Part shown: positions 25,584-33,965 of the stretch, in pieces | How the letters are laid out: each line of letters starts with the position of its first letter | Position numbering within the stretch: position 1 is the first letter of the stretch | NCBI GenBank assembly: GCA_900541905.1 | Contig: UQLQ01000005.1 | Span: 62,001 to 126,000, forward strand | Origin: an uncultured Oscillospiraceae bacterium | GTDB lineage: Bacteria; Bacillota; Clostridia; Oscillospirales; Acutalibacteraceae | Direction: 5' to 3' | DNA: 64,000 nucleotides | Made by a program: the position numbers and the translations under genes | Notes under the pieces: model-generated | The model's database searches: none | What the model was told of the DNA's origin: nothing | Seen by the model: the letters and a program-made list of their open reading frames with translations, nothing else

Positions 25584-26969
25584 ATGCGTGATGAACAACA
25601 TCCAAATCAAGATGAAGCTAACATTCCTGACCAAAATAAACAGACCGATTCTTTGGAAGAAAGTCTAAGAGAGTATCAAGAAAGAAAACGCCAGGAGTTT
25701 CAGCTTAATATTTCAGGTTTAGATGATATTGATGATGATTCTCCTGAGATATATTCTAAAAAATCAGAATATGATGTAGAACCTCATATGGCAGAAGAGA
25801 TTGAAAGTCACAGCCATAATACTCCGAAAAAGGAACCTCAAGTATCGCAGAAGAATCTAAAGGCTCAAACCATGACAAAAGAGCAGAAAAAGAAAATGAA
25901 GCAACGCGACAAAAAAAATAAACGCATTTTTTTCTGGATGTGGATTGTCATGATTTTAGTCGTCAGTTATAGTATTGCCCGCTTTGCAATGGTGAACATT
26001 AACGATATGCTTGCTGTTGGCAGAGATGATTCAGTTGTACAAATTCAAATACCGAAAAATGCGACAGGTGAGCAAGTGGGTGAACTGTTAGCGGAAAACG
26101 GTATTATTTCCAAACCAAGCTTTTTTGCTTTGTATTCCAAAGTAACAAAATCGGAAGGTCATTACCAATACGGTACGTATGAAATCAAAAAGAATATGGA
26201 CTATGAAGCAATTATCAATCATATTCAGTCCAATGCCAACCGTTTGGATAATGAAACAACTCAGGTAACCATTACAGAAGGTATGAGCGTACGTCAAATT
26301 GCTCAGTTATTGGAAGAAAAAAATATTTGTACAGTGGATGAGGTTCTGGAAGCTGCAAACGATTCTGATTATTTTGATATTTATTCTGCTATTAACTCAA
26401 TTACAAATGATAAAGATCGCTATTATCTGCTGGAAGGATATTTATTCCCGGATACCTATGATTTCTATACCGGTGAAAATCCAACAGATGCCTTGAGCAA
26501 GTTACTGAATAACTATAAAGATAAAATTACGCAAGAAATGAAAGATAAAGCTGCGTCTATGAACATGACAATGGATCAAGTGATTACATTGGCATCTATG
26601 ATTCAGGCGGAAGCCGCAAATGTGGATGATATGTATATGATTTCTTCTATCTTCCACAATCGTTTGAGAGACGGTGCGGAAAAAGGTGTTGCTACTTTAG
26701 ACTCCGACCCAACTGTTTGGTATCCATACCACTCAAGAGAAGAAGTTCCTGCGGATCAAGTGGACAGCTTTAAGAGCCGATACAACACATATGAAGTTCA
26801 GGGATTACCGCCGGGACCAATTTGTAACCCCGGTTTGGATGCCATCAATGCAGCATTAAATCCAAAAACAACAGATTATTACTATTTCTGCCATAAAGAT
26901 GGTCAAGCTTATTATTCTAAAACTTTAGAAGAGCATCAGCAGAAACTACAAGAACTCGGTCTTTCATAA
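25584..26969 (+). CDS. mltG: Endolytic transglycosylase MltG
   Basis: A 461-residue membrane-bound lytic transglycosylase that cuts nascent glycan strands and ends their growth. The cytoplasmic first 110 residues are charged and low in complexity, then a single transmembrane helix spans about 113-136. A LysM-like segment follows (PKNATGEQVGELL). The catalytic YceG domain contains EGYLFPDTYDF, ASMIQAEAAN with the presumed catalytic glutamate, FHNRL, LDSDPTVWY and GLPPGPICNPG. An AAAGGAGGAA site precedes the start. Confidence 0.95.
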   Translation: MRDEQHPNQDEANIPDQNKQTDSLEESLREYQERKRQEFQLNISGLDDIDDDSPEIYSKKSEYDVEPHMAEEIESHSHNTPKKEPQVSQKNLKAQTMTKEQKKKMKQRDKKNKRIFFWMWIVMILVVSYSIARFAMVNINDMLAVGRDDSVVQIQIPKNATGEQVGELLAENGIISKPSFFALYSKVTKSEGHYQYGTYEIKKNMDYEAIINHIQSNANRLDNETTQVTITEGMSVRQIAQLLEEKNICTVDEVLEAANDSDYFDIYSAINSITNDKDRYYLLEGYLFPDTYDFYTGENPTDALSKLLNNYKDKITQEMKDKAASMNMTMDQVITLASMIQAEAANVDDMYMISSIFHNRLRDGAEKGVATLDSDPTVWYPYHSREEVPADQVDSFKSRYNTYEVQGLPPGPICNPGLDAINAALNPKTTDYYYFCHKDGQAYYSKTLEEHQQKLQELGLS

Positions 26970-26984
26970 TAAAGGAGAATCATA

Positions 26985-28217
26985 TTGGCTTACGAGAGAA
27001 GAAAAACAAAGGTAGAATTGCTTTCTCCCGCAGGTGACATGGAGTGCCTGAACATGGCTTTAACGTATGGTGCAGATGCCATCTATTTAGCCGGACAGGA
27101 GTTTGGTATGAGGACTGCTTCGGCTAACTTTTCAAACGAACAATTGGCAAAAGCGGTACAAAAGGCTCATGAGAAAAATGTTCCTGTATTTTTAACATGC
27201 AATACATTGCCTCGGAATGATGAACTGGACAGACTGCCTGCTTTTTTGGAAGCTGCGCAGGCTGCAGGTGTAGATGCCATCATTGTTGCCGATTTGGGAG
27301 TCATGAATTTGGTAAAACAATATGCGCCTAAAGCAGAGATTCATATTTCTACGCAGGCCGGTATTGTGAACTATGCAATGGCAAATGCTTTGTACGATAT
27401 GGGGGCCAAGCGCATTGTGCTGGCCAGAGAATTATCTTTGGATGATATTGCGCAGATTCGGGCAAAAATACCTGCGGATTTAGAAATAGAAACATTTGTA
27501 CACGGTGCTATGTGTATGTCCTTTTCAGGTCGTTGTTTATTGTCCGCCTATCTCAATAATCGTGATGCTAACAGAGGAGATTGCTCTCAGCCTTGTCGCT
27601 GGGAATATGCGTTGGTAGAGAAAAAGCGTCCCAATGAATATATGGATATTACGGAAGATAAACACGGTTCCTATATTTTTAATTCTCGTGATATGTGTAT
27701 GATTGAACACATCCCTGAATTGGTGAAAGCAGGCGTATCCAGTATTAAAATTGAAGGCAGAGCAAAATCAGCTTATTATGTTGCTGTTACGACCAATGCG
27801 TACCGTCATGCGATTGACGCATATTTGGAACATCCGAATCAGCCGCTTTCCCCTTGGATTGTGGAGGAGTTGGATAAAATCAGTCATCGTGAATACAGTA
27901 CTGGTTTCTATTTTGGTCATGAACCGGGACAGGTATATCATACGGGTGGTTATGTGCGCCATTATGATGTAATTGCGATTTGTGAAAACTGGGAAAATGG
28001 GATTTTGAAACTGTCACAACGAAATCGTTTTTTTCGCGGTGATGTAGCAGATGTTTTAGAACCCGGAGAGCAGCCTTTTGATATTTGTTTAGATGAGATT
28101 TACGACGAAACAATGAATCCGATTGAATCTGCTCCTCATGCAACCATGACCGTGTTTGCAAAATGCGAACGCCCTGTAAAGCCGGGGGCGATTCTGAGAA
28201 AAGCCAGAAATCAATGA
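26985..28217 (+). CDS. U32 family protein (TrhP-like tRNA hydroxylation / peptidase U32)
   Basis: A 410-residue U32 family protein. The N-terminal LLSPAGDMECLNMALTYGADAIYLAG and the cysteine-rich signature HGAMCMSFSGRCLLSAYLNNRDANRGDCSQPCRWEY are clear; I split the latter mentally at residues 170-205. B. subtilis relatives YrrN/YrrO (TrhP1/2) hydroxylate tRNA uridine 34, so this role is more likely than proteolysis. The start is TTG after AAAGGAGAA, 15 bp behind mltG. Confidence 0.9.
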   Translation: MAYERRKTKVELLSPAGDMECLNMALTYGADAIYLAGQEFGMRTASANFSNEQLAKAVQKAHEKNVPVFLTCNTLPRNDELDRLPAFLEAAQAAGVDAIIVADLGVMNLVKQYAPKAEIHISTQAGIVNYAMANALYDMGAKRIVLARELSLDDIAQIRAKIPADLEIETFVHGAMCMSFSGRCLLSAYLNNRDANRGDCSQPCRWEYALVEKKRPNEYMDITEDKHGSYIFNSRDMCMIEHIPELVKAGVSSIKIEGRAKSAYYVAVTTNAYRHAIDAYLEHPNQPLSPWIVEELDKISHREYSTGFYFGHEPGQVYHTGGYVRHYDVIAICENWENGILKLSQRNRFFRGDVADVLEPGEQPFDICLDEIYDETMNPIESAPHATMTVFAKCERPVKPGAILRKARNQ

Positions 28218-28218
28218 A

Positions 28219-28268
28219 ATACTGCCAAAATTGCTGAACAGGAATGAAAAGTGATTTTGGCAGTTTTC
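28219..28268 (+). terminator. Terminator after the U32 gene
   Basis: ACTGCCAAAA and TTTTGGCAGT form a ten-base stem around a 26-base loop, followed by TTT. Confidence 0.7.
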
Positions 28269-28299
28269 TATATCTATTTTAGAAAAGAGGAAGAAGAGC

Positions 28300-28881
28300 A
28301 TGAAAAAAAGAAAAATAATTGGAGGCGTATTGGCTGTTCTAATGCTGTGTGGAATACTGGTGGGGTGTTCCGCAAATAGCGCTCAAACAGCACCGTATGA
28401 AAAGGGAACCATTACAGAAACTGAGTTTACCAGTAAATGGATGGGGTTGAAGTATACTTTGCCGAACGGCATGGTGATGATGACGGAAGAATATCTGGAG
28501 TCACTGGCTGCATCCAGTAAAGTACAAATGGAAATGCAAGCGCTAATGGATGATAATTCAGGTGATAACATTGTCGTTTTGACGGAAGACTTGTCTTCAT
28601 CAGCTTCGCTTGATGAAAAACGTTATATTGAACTTTCAAAGCCCCAAATAGAAACTTTAGCTGATGAAGTTGCCTTTGACGAAGTTGGACAACGTACCAT
28701 TGCAGGAAAAACATTTTATGAATTGCCTTATCATTTATCTATGGAGATAGATGGTACAAATGTAACGTTGGATCAAACATTTCTATGCAAAAAATTGGGT
28801 GATAGAATGATTTGTATGACTTTAACACACTCTGGAGAGGATTCTATCAATTATTTATTGTCAGGTTTCTCAAAAATATAA
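28300..28881 (+). CDS. Lipoprotein of unknown function (tandem copy 1)
   Basis: A 193-residue predicted lipoprotein. The signal peptide KKRKIIGGVLAVLMLCGILVGCS ends in the lipobox LVGC, with Cys23 as the lipid anchor. The mature part has no domain I recognise; it contains WMGLKYTLPNGM, TIAGKTFYELPY and LCKKLGDRMICMTLTHS segments. The neighbour at 29263 is a clear paralogue with the same segments in the same order. It has its own terminator. The mature domain could bind a surface ligand, but nothing shows what. Confidence 0.85.
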   Translation: MKKRKIIGGVLAVLMLCGILVGCSANSAQTAPYEKGTITETEFTSKWMGLKYTLPNGMVMMTEEYLESLAASSKVQMEMQALMDDNSGDNIVVLTEDLSSSASLDEKRYIELSKPQIETLADEVAFDEVGQRTIAGKTFYELPYHLSMEIDGTNVTLDQTFLCKKLGDRMICMTLTHSGEDSINYLLSGFSKI

Positions 28882-28908
28882 TCAACCTTATTCGTTAAAA
28901 TCTAATTT

Positions 28909-28941
28909 CGGGCAGTCTTTTTTTAGACTGCCCCTTGTTTT
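28909..28941 (+). terminator. Terminator of lipoprotein copy 1
   Basis: GGGCAGTCTTTTTTTAGACTGCCCC forms a stem followed by a T-rich tail. Confidence 0.88.
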
Positions 28942-29000
28942 TCTTGTGATATTTTTTCAGAAAAATATTTTGTCTTTTATCTTGAATCAAAGAAGTTACA

Positions 29001-29029
29001 TTGACATTTTTGTGTATGCGTTATATTAT
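29001..29029 (+). promoter_or_regulatory. Candidate promoter upstream of lipoprotein copy 2
   Basis: TTGACA, a 17-base spacer and TATTAT. The surrounding GAAGTTACATTGAC and ATAAACAAGAT are repeated around the promoter at 29951, showing that the promoter segment was duplicated. Its distance from the start codon, about 230 bases, leaves a long leader in which I see no structure. Confidence 0.65.
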
Positions 29030-29262
29030 TATAAACAAGATGCCTACATTACATTGTAGAGAAAATGATATATCATTGTAGCAATAAGAAAATCAAATAT
29101 CTATTTTGTGAAATAAGATAGCATTTGTTATGTATGATGGTCTTATCAGACGGAATTTGTATGTAAAAATCAATTCAGTGTTAGAAATGCTGTCAAGATA
29201 TTTTCATCATTCTATATGAAAATATGAATGGTTTGCGATTATGTTAGAAAAGAGGAAGAGAA

Positions 29263-29862
29263 ATGAAAACAAGAAAAATAATTGGTGGAGTATTAGGTTG
29301 CCTCATGCTATGCGGTGTATTGGTGGGATGCTCAGGTAACAATTCTAATTCCAATTCAAACTATCAAAAAGGTACAGTTACAGAAAGTGGCTTTACCAGT
29401 GAATGGATGGGAATTCAATACACCTTGCCCAATGATATGACAATGCTTTCACAAGAAACGCTTGATTCTGGTTCCAAAGATAACATTCAGATGGAAATGC
29501 AGGCTTATAAAAAGGATGATACAACAGAAAATATTGGAATGCTGACAGAAGATATTTCCAAGGACACTTCTATGGACGAAGAAGGTTATGTTGCGGCTGC
29601 AAAAACACAAATGGAAAAAGCCATACCGGGTATCACCTTTGGTGAAGCGAGCCACAGAACCATTGCAGGACAAGAATATTACGAGTTGCCATATAGCTAT
29701 ACAAAGGATGTAAATGGAACTCAAACAACAATTACGCAAACCTTTTTATGCAAAAAGAAAGAAGATAGAATGATATGCATAACTTTAACCTACACCAATG
29801 CAGATGCAATTGACCATTTGTTATCAGGCTTTTCTGAATTAAATACGACCAATTCTCAGTGA
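29263..29862 (+). CDS. Lipoprotein of unknown function (tandem copy 2)
   Basis: A 199-residue paralogue of the gene at 28300. The signal peptide KTRKIIGGVLGCLMLCGVLVGCS again ends in LVGC. A short asparagine/serine linker follows the lipid cysteine. The mature part shares EWMGIQYTLPNDM, TIAGQEYYELPY and FLCKKKEDRMICITLTY with copy 1. The ribosome site GAAAAGAGGAAGAGA is also nearly identical between the two, so the duplication includes upstream DNA. Function is unknown. Confidence 0.86.
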   Translation: MKTRKIIGGVLGCLMLCGVLVGCSGNNSNSNSNYQKGTVTESGFTSEWMGIQYTLPNDMTMLSQETLDSGSKDNIQMEMQAYKKDDTTENIGMLTEDISKDTSMDEEGYVAAAKTQMEKAIPGITFGEASHRTIAGQEYYELPYSYTKDVNGTQTTITQTFLCKKKEDRMICITLTYTNADAIDHLLSGFSELNTTNSQ

Positions 29863-29867
29863 TAGAT

Positions 29868-29906
29868 AAAAGAGCAGCTGTTTACAGGCTGCTCTTACTT
29901 TTTTTA
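29868..29906 (+). terminator. Terminator of lipoprotein copy 2
   Basis: AAGAGCAGCTG and CAGGCTGCTCTT form a stem followed by a T-run. Confidence 0.87.
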
Positions 29907-29950
29907 AAAGAATATTTTCTGTATTTCACTGTAAAGAAGAGGAAGTTACA

Positions 29951-29979
29951 TTGACTTTTTGGATACCTTATATTATAAT
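29951..29979 (+). promoter_or_regulatory. Promoter of the alaS T-box transcript
   Basis: TTGACT, a 17-base spacer and TATAAT. It lies directly before the T-box leader. The flanks match the promoter at 29001. Confidence 0.75.
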
Positions 29980-29989
29980 AAACAAGATA

Positions 29990-30250
29990 TTGACAGCGTA
30001 TAGAAACAAAAGTCGTAGGTAATGTTACAACAGAGAGGGAGCCAAAGTTCAAATGATGAATTTTGCTGAAAGGCGACTGTAACCATCTTACTGTGACAAG
30101 CCGGTTTCTTGCCTTTTGGCAGCGCTCTGCAGTGACGAGCTGCAGCGTTTTCCGCGTTAAGGAATTGAAAGTGGCGTTTAAAAAAACGCAATTTGGGTGG
30201 TACCACGGACTTTTCCGTCCCATGTTTATGGGGGAAGTCCGTTTTTTTAT
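29990..30250 (+). promoter_or_regulatory. T-box riboswitch controlling alaS
   Basis: The leader has the T-box layout. An AGAGAGGGAGCC stem I region is followed by GCTGAAAGGC, then the antiterminator T-box core TGGGTGGTACCACG at 30194-30207. A terminator stem of ACGGACTT and AAGTCCGT follows, ending in seven T. Uncharged tRNA binding would favour the antiterminator and allow alaS transcription. The alanine specifier codon is inferred from the gene it controls; I could not place it confidently in stem I. Confidence 0.92.
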
Positions 30251-30303
30251 GCCAAAATTTTGATAAACCATATTTTGCTCAGAAGAAGAGAGAGGTTATT
30301 TGT

Positions 30304-32937
30304 ATGGAATGGACAGGTTTAAATGAGTTAAGGGAACGTTTTTTATCCTATTTTGAATCCAAAGGACATCTGCGTTTGCCGAGTTTTTCGTTAATCCCAA
30401 AAGATGATAACAGCTTGCTGCTGATTAACTCAGGTATGGCGCCTATGAAAAAATATTTTACAGGAGAGGTAACGCCTCCTTCCAAGCGTGTGACTACATG
30501 TCAAAAGTGCATTCGTACGCCTGATATTGAACGTGTAGGTATCACTGCACGTCACGGTACTTTTTTTGAAATGCTTGGCAACTTTTCATTTGGTGATTAC
30601 TTTAAACATGAAATTACAAAATGGGCTTGGGACTTTGTAATTAACGATTTAAAATTGCCGGAAGACCGCGTATGGGTTACCATTTATCAAGATGATGACG
30701 AAACATTTGATATCTGGACCAAAGAAGTTGGCGTATCTGCAGACCATATTGTACGCCTGGGGAAAGAAGATAACTTTTGGGAACATGGCGCAGGTCCGTG
30801 CGGCCCTTGTTCCGAGTTATATTTTGACCGCGGTGAGCAATATAGCTGCGGTTCTCCAACTTGCGGTGTTGGCTGCGAATGCGACCGTTATGTAGAATTC
30901 TGGAACCTTGTATTTACACAATTTGAAAATGACGGAAATGGAAATTATACACCGCTCGAGCATCCTAATATTGATACAGGCATGGGACTGGAACGTTTGG
31001 CTTGCATTATGCAGGAAGTAGACAATCTTTTCCTTGTAGATACTGTACAGAATATTATGAAGCATGTAAGTAAAATTGCAGGTGTTCAATATGGAGACAG
31101 CGAGAAAACAGATATTTCCTTGCGTGTGATTACAGACCATATTCGCAGCACCACGTTTATGATTGGTGACGGCGTTATGCCGTCCAATGAAGGTCGCGGT
31201 TATGTACTGCGCCGTTTGCTTCGCCGTGCTGCACGTCATGGACGCTTGTTGGGGATACAGGATACCTTTCTTGCCAAAGTGGCAGAAACCGTAATTGATG
31301 AAAACAAGCAAGCTTATCCCGAGTTAGATGAAAAACGCGCTATGATTACAAAGTTGATTCGCGTAGAAGAAGAAAGCTTTGCAAAAACCATAGACCAAGG
31401 ATTGCAAATTTTAGAAAAATTGATTGACCATGCAGAAAATAACTTGTTATCAGGTGAAGACGCGTTCCGTTTAAATGACACCTACGGATTCCCAATTGAC
31501 TTAACCAAAGAAATATTGGCAGAGCGCGGTATGGCGGTAGCAGAAGATATTTTTTATCGTCTGATGAAAGAACAAAAAGAACGTGCCCGTGCTGCCAGAA
31601 AAAATGCAGGTGCAGATGCATGGGCAGGCGAAGAAGATATTCTTGAGGATTTGCCTGAGACAGCTTTTGTCGGTTATCAAACATTAGAAACAGCAGCAAA
31701 AGTGTTGGCAATTGTGAAAAACGGAGAACGCGTTTCTTCTGCGAAAGAAGGAGACAGTGTCATTGTCATATTGGATCAAACTCCGTTTTATGCAGAAGGC
31801 GGAGGACAGGTCGGCGACACAGGTATTTTGAAAAACAGCGGCGCTTTGGTAAATGTGACGGATACCACAAAAAATCAGTCTAAATTGTTCCTTCACCATG
31901 CATTTGTCGCAAAGGGCGAGCTGATTGTGGATGAAACTGTAACCGCAAGCGTTCATTCTATGCTGCGCCGTGATATTATGTGTAACCATACCGCCGCACA
32001 TTTGCTGCAGGCTGCACTGCGCAATGTTTTGGGTGACCACGTGGAACAAGCGGGACAAATGGTCAATGATAAAGAAGTTAGATTTGACTTTACTCATTTT
32101 TCTGCATTAACACCGGAAGAAATCACGAAGGTAGAACAAGAAGTGAATCTGATTATCAGACGTGCAATTGATGTAGAATGCCGAGAGATGCCAATTGAAG
32201 AAGCGAAAAAGCTAGGAGCAATGGCATTGTTTGGCGAAAAGTACGGAGATATTGTGCGTGTGGTATCTGTTGATGATTATTCCAGAGAATTCTGCGGCGG
32301 TACACATGTGGATAATACTTCTAAAATCGGCATGTTTAAAATTGTATCAGAAAGCTCTGTAGCAGCCGGTGTACGCCGCATTGAAGCGGTAACGGGACAA
32401 GGCGTTATGAACCTGCTTAACAGTTCTCTTGCATCAATACAGCAAGCTGCAGATGTGCTAAAATTGAATAATCCACATGATTTGGTGAAAAAATCAGAGC
32501 AAATTATGGCTGAGATCAAAGATAAAGACAGAATCATTGAATCTCTGCAGTCAAAATTGGCTTCCATCCAAGTAGACGGTATGTTTGAAAATGCAAAAGA
32601 GGTCAATGGTGTGACCGTAATTACCGCTCTATTTTCCGGTACAAGCAGCACAGGACTGCGTAATATGTGCGATAAAGTAAAAGAGCACAGATCTGATATT
32701 GTAGCCGTATTTGCGGGTATTGATAACGAGAAAGCGACCATTGCGGCAGTTGTAGGTAAAGAAGCAATGGAAAAAGGAGCGCATGCAGGTAAAATTGTAA
32801 AGCAAGTTGCACAAATTGCAGGCGGTAACGGCGGAGGCAAGCCGGATAGCGCTATGGCAGGTGCAAAGGATTTAAATATGCTGGATGAAGCATTGGCTGC
32901 AGTAGAAAAAATAGTAGCTGAAATGGTAAAGGCATAA
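30304..32937 (+). CDS. alaS: Alanyl-tRNA synthetase
   Basis: An 877-residue class II synthetase that charges tRNA-Ala. The N-terminal core begins LRERFLSYFESKGH and contains LINSGMAPMKKYF and RHGTFFEMLGNFSFGDYFK. The editing domain has the HTAAHLL zinc-binding motif near 570 and the CGGTHV motif near 670. A DHHA1-type glycine-rich end (AGGNGGGKPDSAMAG) closes the protein. The start at 30304 follows AGAGAGAGG; an earlier in-frame ATG at 30193 lies inside the T-box core and is not a real start. Confidence 0.97.
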   Translation: MEWTGLNELRERFLSYFESKGHLRLPSFSLIPKDDNSLLLINSGMAPMKKYFTGEVTPPSKRVTTCQKCIRTPDIERVGITARHGTFFEMLGNFSFGDYFKHEITKWAWDFVINDLKLPEDRVWVTIYQDDDETFDIWTKEVGVSADHIVRLGKEDNFWEHGAGPCGPCSELYFDRGEQYSCGSPTCGVGCECDRYVEFWNLVFTQFENDGNGNYTPLEHPNIDTGMGLERLACIMQEVDNLFLVDTVQNIMKHVSKIAGVQYGDSEKTDISLRVITDHIRSTTFMIGDGVMPSNEGRGYVLRRLLRRAARHGRLLGIQDTFLAKVAETVIDENKQAYPELDEKRAMITKLIRVEEESFAKTIDQGLQILEKLIDHAENNLLSGEDAFRLNDTYGFPIDLTKEILAERGMAVAEDIFYRLMKEQKERARAARKNAGADAWAGEEDILEDLPETAFVGYQTLETAAKVLAIVKNGERVSSAKEGDSVIVILDQTPFYAEGGGQVGDTGILKNSGALVNVTDTTKNQSKLFLHHAFVAKGELIVDETVTASVHSMLRRDIMCNHTAAHLLQAALRNVLGDHVEQAGQMVNDKEVRFDFTHFSALTPEEITKVEQEVNLIIRRAIDVECREMPIEEAKKLGAMALFGEKYGDIVRVVSVDDYSREFCGGTHVDNTSKIGMFKIVSESSVAAGVRRIEAVTGQGVMNLLNSSLASIQQAADVLKLNNPHDLVKKSEQIMAEIKDKDRIIESLQSKLASIQVDGMFENAKEVNGVTVITALFSGTSSTGLRNMCDKVKEHRSDIVAVFAGIDNEKATIAAVVGKEAMEKGAHAGKIVKQVAQIAGGNGGGKPDSAMAGAKDLNMLDEALAAVEKIVAEMVKA

Positions 32938-32960
32938 AAATTCAATTGGAGGTAATGAAT

Positions 32961-33299
32961 ATGGACTGCATTTTTTGCAAAATTGCAAACGGGGAAATTC
33001 CTTGTAAAAAAGTGTATGAAGATAAAAATGTGATAGCATTTCACGATCTTGACCCACAAGCGCCTACTCATGTTTTAATTATTCCGAAAATGCATATTGG
33101 TTCTGCAATGGAAATTAATAAGGAAAATAGTGGAATCATCGGACACATCTACGAGGTTGCGGCAAAAATATCACGTGACCTCGGGCTGGAAAACGGATTC
33201 CGTATTGTAAATAATTGCGGTGAAGATGGAGGACAAACGGTTCATCATATTCACTTTCATTTACTTGGCGGCCGCTCCATGAAATGGCCTCCGGGCTGA
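32961..33299 (+). CDS. HIT family nucleotide-binding hydrolase
   Basis: A 112-residue Hint-type protein. It starts MDCIFCKIANGEIPC and ends with the histidine triad HHIHFHLLGG near residue 98. Such proteins hydrolyse purine nucleoside phosphoramidates, including aminoacyl-adenylates, which fits its place 23 bp after alaS. The start at 32961 has the site GGAGGT eight bases upstream; an upstream TTG would place that site inside the gene. Confidence 0.93.
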   Translation: MDCIFCKIANGEIPCKKVYEDKNVIAFHDLDPQAPTHVLIIPKMHIGSAMEINKENSGIIGHIYEVAAKISRDLGLENGFRIVNNCGEDGGQTVHHIHFHLLGGRSMKWPPG

Positions 33300-33347
33300 T
33301 TGCTTGTTTTTATATGAAACATTTGGAAAGAAAAAGGAGTCAACACT

Positions 33348-33887
33348 ATGGAAACCTATCGCATTCAAATTGGTGATTGCGTACGTCAGCTTCCAATTTG
33401 TCCGATTAATGAAAATCTGTCCATTGCAGGCTTTGTTATGCTGGGAGATGTAGAATTAACAGAGGCTTGCGCAAAAGAACTATTAAAAATTTGTCCGGAA
33501 CACGACATTATTGTAACTGCTGAGACAAAAGGAATCACACTGGCACATGAAATGGCCCGTATAGGCTGTGGAGATTACATTGTTGCACGGAAAGGGATCA
33601 AAGCCTATATGCAAAATCCCGTGTCTGTAGAAGTAAAATCTATCACTACAGAAGATGTGCAGAAATTGTATTTGGCAAAAGCCGATTACGATAAATTAAA
33701 AAATAAACGTGTTCTCATTGTAGACGATGTTATCAGTACAGGAGAGTCTTTGGCAGCAATTCAGAGACTGCTTTCACAATTTTCGGTGAATATTGTAGGC
33801 AGTGCTGCTGTATTGGCAGAAGGAGACGCTGCTGACCGTGACGATATTATTTTCGTACAGAAATTACCATTGTTTTTTCGCTCATAA
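33348..33887 (+). CDS. Adenine/purine phosphoribosyltransferase-like protein
   Basis: A 179-residue type I phosphoribosyltransferase. The PRPP-binding motif VLIVDDVISTGES lies near residue 121, preceded by an ETKGITLAHEMAR loop like that of adenine phosphoribosyltransferases. It could salvage adenine or xanthine, or act in regulation. A GGAGTC site precedes the ATG. It follows the HIT gene by 48 bp. Confidence 0.85.
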   Translation: METYRIQIGDCVRQLPICPINENLSIAGFVMLGDVELTEACAKELLKICPEHDIIVTAETKGITLAHEMARIGCGDYIVARKGIKAYMQNPVSVEVKSITTEDVQKLYLAKADYDKLKNKRVLIVDDVISTGESLAAIQRLLSQFSVNIVGSAAVLAEGDAADRDDIIFVQKLPLFFRS

Positions 33888-33965
33888 TTGTTCCGTATAA
33901 GCACTCTAATTCATCGCTCCGTGAATCATTTGCTTTCATAGCGACAGAATTGGGGGAAATTAGAA

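Noticed and set aside
30193..30303. An ATG at 30193 in frame with alaS would add 37 residues.
   Set aside because: It lies within the T-box core and terminator, lacks a ribosome site, and the added residues have no homology; the start at 30304 has a proper site.
32277..33071. A 264-residue minus-strand frame opposite alaS.
   Set aside because: It is a shadow of alaS codon usage with low-complexity leucine, serine and alanine content and no ribosome site.
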